Source of the DNA: Legionella qingyii
GTDB lineage: Bacteria > Pseudomonadota > Gammaproteobacteria > Legionellales > Legionellaceae
Direction: 5' to 3'
Length of the DNA: 64,000 nucleotides
Assembly: GCF_003184185.1 (NCBI RefSeq)
Contig: NZ_QHJG01000010.1
Coordinates: 1-64,000 of the forward strand
In this document: in pieces, positions 57,650-64,000 of the stretch
How positions within the stretch are numbered: position 1 is the first letter of the stretch
Layout of the letters: each line of letters begins with the position of its first letter
Translations under genes and position numbers: made by a program
Notes under the pieces: model-generated
Database searches by the model: none
The model's input: the letters and a program-made list of their open reading frames with translations, nothing else
Told to the model about the DNA's origin: nothing

Positions 57650-58105
57650 ATGAGTCAAGATGCTGCTCTAGATGGGCATATATTAAATATTGTGCAAACA
57701 GAGAAAATTGCAGAACAAATCGATTTGCAAAATAGCTTAAAGGAACGCGGCTACACTATCCCCCAGGCAACTCTATCGCGAAGGTTGAAAAAACTTAAAA
57801 TTGCAAAAATAGGCGGTACTTACCAAGTAGTAGATTTCAGTATGCCTAACCTACCTTTGGTATTGAACATGCAAGTATCAGATTATGGACTTATCGTGCT
57901 TCATACACACCCGGGGAATGCGAACAGCTTAGCATTTTTTATTGACAGAAAATTTGTTTCTTATTCACCTCAAGGTACCCAAAACTCAGGTATATTAGGT
58001 ACCATTGCAGGTGATGATACTGTGCTTCTTATTGTAAAAAGTAAGGAACAATTACACCATGTAATTAATTTATTGCAAAATGAATTCCCTTATCTAAAAA
58101 AATAA
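57650..58105 (+). CDS. argR: arginine repressor ArgR
   Basis: A 151-residue ArgR/AhrC-family regulator. The N-terminal winged helix is in residues 10-70 (GYTIPQATLSRRLKKLKIAK, with the conserved SRR recognition segment). The C-terminal hexamerisation and arginine-binding domain includes HTHPGNANSLAFFID and LGTIAGDDTVLLI, with the GDD-type ligand contact. GGAG is six bases before the ATG. It is divergent from the arginine importer-argGH operon that it most likely controls. In Legionella ArgR has been linked to arginine-dependent control of growth-phase genes. Confidence 0.92.
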   Translation: MSQDAALDGHILNIVQTEKIAEQIDLQNSLKERGYTIPQATLSRRLKKLKIAKIGGTYQVVDFSMPNLPLVLNMQVSDYGLIVLHTHPGNANSLAFFIDRKFVSYSPQGTQNSGILGTIAGDDTVLLIVKSKEQLHHVINLLQNEFPYLKK

Positions 58106-58216
58106 CAAACATTATCATTGTAGTCTGAGTGCAGCGTAGGCTACACATATAATTGTATTTATAAGTTATAACATCCTCGGTATAATGAGATGTTAACTCT
58201 TTGAGGTACCATTTTT

Positions 58217-58513
58217 ATGACCATCTCGGTAAAAGAATTAGAGAAAATTTCTCAGCTGGCCTATCTGGATTCAGATATAGCGCACTCACCAAAACTCATT
58301 GAAGATATTAACGCGATAATGAATTTTGTCGATCAACTATGCTCGGTTAATACCCAAGATGTAGAACCACTTTTTCATCCCCTTGCTTTAAATCAACGTT
58401 TAAGAACCGATGTGGTTACTGAAGGAAAATGTCTGTCTGAACTAGAAGCCCTCGCACCACAATTTGAACAGGATCTTTATTTAGTACCTCAAGTTATAGA
58501 CCAGAGTAAGTAA
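58217..58513 (+). CDS. gatC: Asp/Glu-tRNA(Asn/Gln) amidotransferase subunit C
   Basis: A 98-residue GatC, the small subunit stabilising GatA in the transamidation complex that converts Glu-tRNA(Gln) or Asp-tRNA(Asn). The family pattern [12 protein letters not shown], then [11 protein letters not shown] and VEPLFHP is present. A TATAAT at 58181-58186 is a likely -10 element. It starts the gatC-gatA-gatB operon. Confidence 0.93.
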   Translation: MTISVKELEKISQLAYLDSDIAHSPKLIEDINAIMNFVDQLCSVNTQDVEPLFHPLALNQRLRTDVVTEGKCLSELEALAPQFEQDLYLVPQVIDQSK

Positions 58514-58515
58514 TC

Positions 58516-59961
58516 ATGGAAAATTTATCCTTAAAACAATTATCGCAAGCGTTGCATCAGGGCAAACTATCTAGCACTGAATTAACTCAGCACTACCTAA
58601 TGCAAATCAAAAAGCATAATGATTTAAATGCTTTTATCAGTTTAGATGAAGAACATGCTCTACTTGAAGCTCAAAAAGCGGATCAAAAATTAAAAAAAGG
58701 CCATGGGAAAATTCTTACTGGAATACCTATGGCATTGAAAGATTTATTTTGTACCAAACGTATGCCGACTACCTGTGCATCAAAAATGCTGGAGCATTTC
58801 CAATCCCCATATGAAGCAACCTTGGCCAGTAAATTACTCGAACAAGGCTCCATTCTAATTGGTAAAACCAATATGGATGAATTTGCCATGGGATCTTCCA
58901 ATGAGCACAGTTACTTTGGTGCTGTAAAAAATCCATGGGATAGAGAACGTGTTCCAGGGGGTTCCTCTGGAGGCTCAGCAGCCGCTGTAGCTGCTGGCTT
59001 AGTTCCTTTCGCCATAGGCTCCGACACTGGGGGCTCAATACGGCAACCTGCTGCCTTATGTGGAATTAGTGGAATTAAACCCACTTATGGACTCGTTTCA
59101 CGCTACGGCATGATTGCCTATGCATCCAGTCTGGATCAAGCAGGACCGCTCGCTCGAAGTGCTGAAGATCTTGCATTAGTACTTCAAGCTATGGCAGGTT
59201 TTGATCCCCAAGATTCCACTTCAGTTGAGACAACAATTCCCGATTATTATACGGAACTCAATAACCCCCTGTCCAAACTAAAAATTGGTCTGCCTTCGTG
59301 CTTTTTTCAACCCCAGGTAGAACAAGAAATACAACAAGCGATTCACGAGGCAGTCAAGGTTTTTCAACAAATGGGCGCCGAAATTATCCATTTGAATTTG
59401 AATCTCCAACCTTTATGGGTACCCTGCTACTATGTAGTTGCTTGTGCTGAAGCCTCCTCTAACTTATCGCGTTATGACGGATTACGCTTTGGCTATCACA
59501 GTGACAATGCATCTACATTAACCGAACTGATTCGCAATACACGTAGTGAAGGTTTTGGTATTGAAGTAAAGCGTCGAATTCTGACAGGAACCCACGTACT
59601 TTCATCGGGTTATTTTGATGCGTATTATTTGCAAGCACAAAAAATCCGTCGTCTTATTCAGGAAGAGTTAGTTACAACACTGAAATCCGTTGATGTGATT
59701 CTCGGACCAACAACCCCAACATGTGCGTTTAAACTAGGTGAACAAGTTGCTGATCCAATTCAAAATTACCTGGCTGACGTTTTTACTGTCGCTGCTAATC
59801 TTGCTGGACTTCCCGCGATTTCGATACCCGCAGGCTTTGCTAATGGGTTACCTATAGGTATGCAACTGATGGGCAAACATTTTGGTGAAAACCGTTTGCT
59901 CCAGATTGCCCATCATTATCAACAACAAACCAGCTGGCATTTGACCAGTCCAAAGCAATAA
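58516..59961 (+). CDS. gatA: Asp/Glu-tRNA(Asn/Gln) amidotransferase subunit A
   Basis: A 481-residue amidase-signature enzyme that frees ammonia from glutamine for transamidation. The Ser-cisSer-Lys triad is visible: K75 in [10 protein letters not shown]150 in [12 protein letters not shown] and S174 in [12 protein letters not shown]. Length is normal. Two bases separate it from gatC and nine from gatB. Confidence 0.95.
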   Translation: MENLSLKQLSQALHQGKLSSTELTQHYLMQIKKHNDLNAFISLDEEHALLEAQKADQKLKKGHGKILTGIPMALKDLFCTKRMPTTCASKMLEHFQSPYEATLASKLLEQGSILIGKTNMDEFAMGSSNEHSYFGAVKNPWDRERVPGGSSGGSAAAVAAGLVPFAIGSDTGGSIRQPAALCGISGIKPTYGLVSRYGMIAYASSLDQAGPLARSAEDLALVLQAMAGFDPQDSTSVETTIPDYYTELNNPLSKLKIGLPSCFFQPQVEQEIQQAIHEAVKVFQQMGAEIIHLNLNLQPLWVPCYYVVACAEASSNLSRYDGLRFGYHSDNASTLTELIRNTRSEGFGIEVKRRILTGTHVLSSGYFDAYYLQAQKIRRLIQEELVTTLKSVDVILGPTTPTCAFKLGEQVADPIQNYLADVFTVAANLAGLPAISIPAGFANGLPIGMQLMGKHFGENRLLQIAHHYQQQTSWHLTSPKQ

Positions 59962-59970
59962 AGGTGAATT

Positions 59971-61413
59971 ATGGAATGGGATACAGTCATTGGCCTTGAA
60001 GTACATGCTCAGCTAAAAACAAAATCAAAACTTTTTTCTGGCGCATCTACTGCGTTCGGTTCCGCTCCTAACTCTCAAACCTGCTTTATTGACGCAGGAT
60101 TTCCTGGAGTTTTACCGGTATTGAATCAGGAAGCAGTCATTATGGCAATTAAGTTTGGCTTGGCCATCCAAGCTGACATTAATGATCAATCCGTTTTTGA
60201 ACGCAAAAATTATTTTTATCCGGATTTACCCAAAGGATATCAAATAAGTCAATTTCAAAAGCCTATAGTGAGCAATGGTAAATTGGCACTTACTTTGAAT
60301 GATGGCAGTAAAAAAGATGTTTTGATTGTACGCGCACATTTAGAAGAGGATGCAGGTAAATCATTGCATGGAGTACATTCTGGGTACAGTGGTATTGACT
60401 TAAACCGTGCAGGAACACCCCTATTGGAAATAGTCACCGCTCCTTGTTTGTTTTCGAGCCATGAGGCAGTAAGCTACCTTAAAAAATTGCATCAGTTAGT
60501 CCAATTCTTGGGAATCTGTGATGGAAATATGCAAGAAGGCAGTTTCCGTTGTGATGTCAATTTATCATTAAAACCTAAAGGCTCTTCTGTTCTAGGAACA
60601 CGAACTGAATTGAAGAATTTAAATTCATTTCGTTTTATTGAGAAAGCCATAGCTTATGAACAAGCGCGACATCAGGATCTCCTAGAACGTGGACAGCAAA
60701 TAATTCAGGAAACACGCCTTTATAATCCTGATACGAATACAACCCATTCCATGCGCAGTAAAGAAAATGAAAACGATTACCGATACTTCCCTGATCCTGA
60801 TTTACTGCCCATCCAAATCACTCGCTTCCTCATTGCGGAAGTAAAAAATAATTTACCTGATTTACCCGATAAAATTCATGCCGAATTAATAAACATACCG
60901 TCCCTGAATGAAGCAGACATTAATTTTATTCTTTCTTCACCTGCAGTTTATCAGTTTTTTAAATCGGTTAAAGCTCAATGTCGCGCTCCGGAAAAAGTAA
61001 TTATTAACTGGTTAAAAGGTCAATATGCTGCTGCTTTAAACGAAGAGAACTTAACGTTTGATACCCCTCGTATATCCGCAGAGCTCATGGCGCATCTTCT
61101 TAATAAATTACATGACGCAGTCATTTCTTTAAACAATGCACGCGCCATTTTTGCTTTACTGTGGGCTGGTCAGAAGGATATTGAGGCAATTATCGAGCGT
61201 GAAGGATATCAACAAGTTGATGATACAGCGGCATGGGAAGAAATGATTATTAAATTGATTCAACAGTATCCTGAGCAAACAGCGGATTACAGAGCAGGAA
61301 AAGAGAAACTACTCGCATTCTTTGTAGGACAGATCATGAAGCAAACCAAAGGACAGGCGAATCCGGAACAAATCAATGCTCTACTAAAGAAACATTTAGC
61401 AGGAGATGGATAA
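59971..61413 (+). CDS. gatB: Asp/Glu-tRNA(Asn/Gln) amidotransferase subunit B
   Basis: A 480-residue GatB, the kinase and tRNA-binding subunit that activates the misacylated tRNA and receives ammonia from GatA. EWDTVIGLEVHAQLKTKSKL, FYPDLPKGYQISQ and the LEEDAGKSLHG segment are family signatures; the YqeY-like tail domain closes the protein. It ends the gatCAB operon and is convergent with the coiled-coil gene. Confidence 0.95.
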   Translation: MEWDTVIGLEVHAQLKTKSKLFSGASTAFGSAPNSQTCFIDAGFPGVLPVLNQEAVIMAIKFGLAIQADINDQSVFERKNYFYPDLPKGYQISQFQKPIVSNGKLALTLNDGSKKDVLIVRAHLEEDAGKSLHGVHSGYSGIDLNRAGTPLLEIVTAPCLFSSHEAVSYLKKLHQLVQFLGICDGNMQEGSFRCDVNLSLKPKGSSVLGTRTELKNLNSFRFIEKAIAYEQARHQDLLERGQQIIQETRLYNPDTNTTHSMRSKENENDYRYFPDPDLLPIQITRFLIAEVKNNLPDLPDKIHAELINIPSLNEADINFILSSPAVYQFFKSVKAQCRAPEKVIINWLKGQYAAALNEENLTFDTPRISAELMAHLLNKLHDAVISLNNARAIFALLWAGQKDIEAIIEREGYQQVDDTAAWEEMIIKLIQQYPEQTADYRAGKEKLLAFFVGQIMKQTKGQANPEQINALLKKHLAGDG

Positions 61414-61480
61414 GTTTGCATGAGAACAGTAATTTGCTCCTATCCAGCCCCACTACAATGATGTCAACTAAGAAAATCAG

Positions 61481-61566
61481 TGTAGCGTGGGTGAAGGCGC
61501 AAGCCGTAACCCGGGAAACTCTTTGCCAAGAAAACCCAGGTTTCGCTTCGTTACAACCAAGCTACA
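61481..61566. repeat. 86-bp imperfect palindrome between convergent genes
   Basis: TGTAGC at 61481-61486 and GCTACA at 61561-61566 bound a sequence whose halves match in reverse complement: GTGGGTGAAGGCG...GTAACCCGGG against CCCAGGTTTCGCTTCGTTAC. The core (AACCCAGG, GAAGCG) is shared with the palindrome at 49243-49340. It lies between gatB and the coiled-coil gene and probably ends both transcripts. Confidence 0.6.
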
Positions 61567-61580
61567 ACCTTAAATCGATT

Positions 61581-63980
61581 TTACTTCAACTCGTTTAGTC
61601 GTTTATTGGTAGTGACTTCGGTAGGGAACGTTCTATTTTTTAGATCCTGAAATTCTACATCATTATCATCTATTGCCAGATAGAATTCCTTTATGGCCTT
61701 TTGTGCTTTCTCACCAACGACACCGGAGGTTTTGAGCCCATGAAAATCATCTCCAAAGAACTTGGAGCGTCCATTCTTCCAGGCTTCATCGATATCCAAT
61801 AGTCGCTGTAAACTGAGCATGCGACTTGTACCAAAGTAACTACCCCCTTTAGTAATTTCCATTTTAGCGACATTGTTCTTGGTTGCGATTACGCTATTAT
61901 GCGCCTTATTAATAATATCGTGTATGCTGCAGAGATCATCAATCGTTTTAATTTGATCAATCGTTGTAATTTCAAATTTGAGTTTACTTTCTAATGAAAT
62001 GCAATAGTCAGACTTCGCATGATTTCGTGATTTATAGAAAAATAGAAAAGAACATGTTTTTTCCTCGGCTTCTAGTGTCTTTTTATATGTTTGTATTAAT
62101 GAGATTGCTTCTTCCAGTCTATTTTTCAATCTCTTTTTCTTTTCTTCTGTGAGTGCTGCTTCTTCATTTCTTTTCTCTTTTTCTTTATGAGAACCTTGGC
62201 CTAGAAGATTTGCTCCATCATTTTTCTGCGCTTCACCGCCGAGATTACTCGATGCATCCTGTGACTCTTCGTCACTGGAATCTTTGCCTGAGGAGCTTTC
62301 TATTTTAGGTTGAGCTTCACTGCTTTTCGTTTTAATTTGCTGTAAACCAATTTCGACTTTTTCCTTTTTTTGCTGAAAGGCCTCTTCGAGCCTATCAATA
62401 GCCTGAACTGTTTGTTTATGCATATCTGAAGTGCCATGAATCTCTTTTTTGTACTTATGTAGTTTGCTTTTCTGTTCTTCAACAAATCGGATGAACTCTC
62501 GAAGCCCATGATCATCTGAAGGTATTGCTTTCTGTGTGACCTCGTTTTCAAGAGTTTTTATTTCTTCAAGCATTGTCCTTAAGCTCCTTAAATCTTTTGC
62601 TTGCTCCATAATTGACTTAAAGTTTACTTTAAGCTCGTTAAGTTTGGATTGTTCGCCCCTAATCTTTTTTTCAACAGAGGTTTCTTTGCCCCCCTCCAGG
62701 ACTCCATCCATAATGAGATTTTTATCATTAAACCTCTCTTCTTCGAACGAAAGTACATTACTAAACAAAGGATTAAAATTCCGATCAAATTCCTCAAATG
62801 ATTTTGGCGATTGATTTGAATTTAAAAGCGTACGATAATGGTTTTGCATTAACTCCAAGTTTTTCTGATTTGCAACCAAATCATCGGTTGCTGATTTTAC
62901 TAAAGACTTAGCTTGGAGAACCAGTTCTTGATTTCGAGCGTCCTCTAACTCTCTCTGCAAAGATTCAGCTTGTTTCTTTTTTTCCTGAATGGATTGTTCA
63001 ATTTCCCCAATAGCCTGACGAGTCTTTGTATGTATTTCTGAGGTACCATCAATCTTTTGTTTTATAAGCTTTATTTCTTCTTCTTTAGCTGCAATAAATT
63101 TGATAAGCTCTTGAAGTTTAGGAGCATCTGAAGATACTAATAACTCCTCAGCTTTTTTTGCGACCTCGGCTTCAATAGTTTTTATTTGTTTAAACTGAGT
63201 CGTTAAACTCATTAAATCTTCCGCTTGTTTCTTAATCGATTCAAAGTTCTCTCTTTGTTTAACGAGCTCAGATTGCTCCTTCCGAATCTCCTCTGCTGTA
63301 ACAGAGCTTGCTTCACATTGCTTCATGATCTCACCCATGATACGTTTTTTTTCAGCAAAACTCTGTTCAAATTTTGAAATATATTGGCCACCAAACCAAT
63401 TATTGAAGTTCCGATCAAACTCTTCAAATAATGCTTGTGAATAATCTGATTTTTTAAGCAACTCAAGGTACCGGTTTTGTATTGATTCCAAATTTTGCTG
63501 ATTTTCAACCAATTCATCCGTTGCTGATTTTACTAAAGACTTAGCTTGGAGGAGCAGTTGTTGATTTCGAATAGACTCTAACTTTTCTCTAAATGCACCC
63601 AGTCGTTTGATAACGTTCAAACGGAGAGTCGAGTCAGCGGGAATTTCTTCAATTAACTTATAATCATTCTTAGTGGCTGGTTGTTTTGACTTAAAATTAT
63701 GATCCGCACGTTTTCCTCGAATAGGCACTGTATCAATATCTTTTTCTTCTAATGACAAGACCCGAATCATAGAATTTAGGAAAGCCAAATAACTCTTGCT
63801 GTATTCAGAGGTATCAAATGTCATGTATAACTGAATTTTAGCTTTATTTGATTCAATTCGTTTCTTGAGTTTTTCATTAAACCCTATTTCAGAAAACTCG
63901 ACAATTTGCTCTAGGAGCTCCTGTTTAGAAGATATTTCAGTGGGGTTGGTATAAATGAAAGGAATCTGCGGAATTTTCAT
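61581..63980 (-). CDS. large coiled-coil protein with internal tandem duplication (effector candidate)
   Basis: A 799-residue, charged, largely coiled-coil protein without signal peptide or membrane span. Residues 138-340 and 349-541 are two copies of one unit, each starting QAKSLVKSATD and containing FEEFDRNFN and DGTSEIH/HGTSDMH-type landmarks. Residues 555-605 form an acidic, Ser/Gln-rich linker (KDSSDEESQDASS). The C-terminal 190 residues (from LTEEKKKRLKNRLEEAISLI) look like a separate globular domain, with CSFLFFYKSRNHAKSDYC as a landmark. I know no enzyme motif here. Proteins of this sort are frequent among Legionella translocated effectors; that role is inference. Confidence 0.75.
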   Translation of the reverse strand: MKIPQIPFIYTNPTEISSKQELLEQIVEFSEIGFNEKLKKRIESNKAKIQLYMTFDTSEYSKSYLAFLNSMIRVLSLEEKDIDTVPIRGKRADHNFKSKQPATKNDYKLIEEIPADSTLRLNVIKRLGAFREKLESIRNQQLLLQAKSLVKSATDELVENQQNLESIQNRYLELLKKSDYSQALFEEFDRNFNNWFGGQYISKFEQSFAEKKRIMGEIMKQCEASSVTAEEIRKEQSELVKQRENFESIKKQAEDLMSLTTQFKQIKTIEAEVAKKAEELLVSSDAPKLQELIKFIAAKEEEIKLIKQKIDGTSEIHTKTRQAIGEIEQSIQEKKKQAESLQRELEDARNQELVLQAKSLVKSATDDLVANQKNLELMQNHYRTLLNSNQSPKSFEEFDRNFNPLFSNVLSFEEERFNDKNLIMDGVLEGGKETSVEKKIRGEQSKLNELKVNFKSIMEQAKDLRSLRTMLEEIKTLENEVTQKAIPSDDHGLREFIRFVEEQKSKLHKYKKEIHGTSDMHKQTVQAIDRLEEAFQQKKEKVEIGLQQIKTKSSEAQPKIESSSGKDSSDEESQDASSNLGGEAQKNDGANLLGQGSHKEKEKRNEEAALTEEKKKRLKNRLEEAISLIQTYKKTLEAEEKTCSFLFFYKSRNHAKSDYCISLESKLKFEITTIDQIKTIDDLCSIHDIINKAHNSVIATKNNVAKMEITKGGSYFGTSRMLSLQRLLDIDEAWKNGRSKFFGDDFHGLKTSGVVGEKAQKAIKEFYLAIDDNDVEFQDLKNRTFPTEVTTNKRLNELK
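62358..62936 (-). repeat. second copy of the tandem unit in the coiled-coil gene
   Basis: This DNA codes residues 349-541. It shares with the other copy the run TACTAAAGACTTAGCTTGGA and the surrounding codons, so the duplication is visible at the DNA level and not only in protein. Confidence 0.6.
62961..63569 (-). repeat. first copy of the tandem unit in the coiled-coil gene
   Basis: This DNA codes residues 138-340. It matches the unit at 62358-62936 in order and landmarks, with near-identical DNA at its N-terminal end and more divergence later. Confidence 0.6.
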
Positions 63981-64000
63981 ATAAGCTTGGCAATTTAAAA

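Noticed and set aside
61416..61598. 60-codon frame after gatB
   Set aside because: It runs through a palindromic repeat and has no start site; the repeat explains it.

Overview
The window looks like a chromosomal segment of a Legionella or close relative (gammaproteobacteria, order Legionellales). The DNA is AT-rich. Ordinary gammaproteobacterial housekeeping genes (guaBA, minDE, glnD, map, tadA, fadE, gatCAB, argGH/argR) alternate with genes for proteins carrying eukaryote-type domains: F-box, SH2, SET plus ankyrin repeats, Fic, zeta-toxin-like P-loop, caspase-like and long coiled coils. That mixture is the hallmark of Legionella Dot/Icm effector repertoires. The species cannot be fixed from the sequence alone, and secretion of any protein here is inference.

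Bases 1-20,000 are mostly accessory. In order they hold: an unknown protein with a C-terminal bipartite nuclear-localisation-like tail; an IS3-family relic; a secreted GH72-like glycoside hydrolase; a caspase/C80-like cysteine protease candidate; a TrmN6-like methyltransferase; a protein with an SH2 domain and a C-terminal F-box; a stand-alone EF-G; a DUF4169 peptide; a Fic protein with an altered active-site motif; a zeta-like P-loop protein; an orphan periplasmic binding protein; a LuxR-type regulator; and small unknowns. Bases 19,248-30,000 carry a GltB-like glutamate synthase-domain protein, two MFS transporters, an MscS channel, a DUF2490 outer-membrane protein, an FAD oxidoreductase preceded by a TGA-interrupted exported protein, and a SET-ankyrin protein resembling LegAS4/RomA.

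Bases 29,584-41,000 are the map-glnD pair, a two-gene cassette with an F-box protein, tadA, guaB-guaA, minD-minE, and an 0.83-kb gene-poor stretch. Bases 41,012-61,413 are mainly metabolic. They hold fadE, an alpha/beta hydrolase, a ugpA-ugpE-ugpC-DUF1189 operon without ugpB, a quinone oxidoreductase, a ClC antiporter, fused trpE(G), and an arginine module (amino-acid ABC importer, argG, argH) transcribed divergently from argR. The argR intergenic region holds ArgR-box-like sites. gatCAB follows. The window closes with a 799-residue coiled-coil protein containing a tandem duplication of about 200 residues.

Intergenic palindromes are frequent, especially between convergent genes, where they probably act as bidirectional terminators. 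Several share a CCTGGGT/ACCCAGG-type core and look like a dispersed repeat family. No rRNA, tRNA, CRISPR array or intact insertion sequence was seen. The accessory genes most deserving follow-up are the SH2/F-box protein (5665-6801), the caspase-like candidate (3538-4677), the Fic variant (9715-11016) and the F-box cassette (33289-34997).
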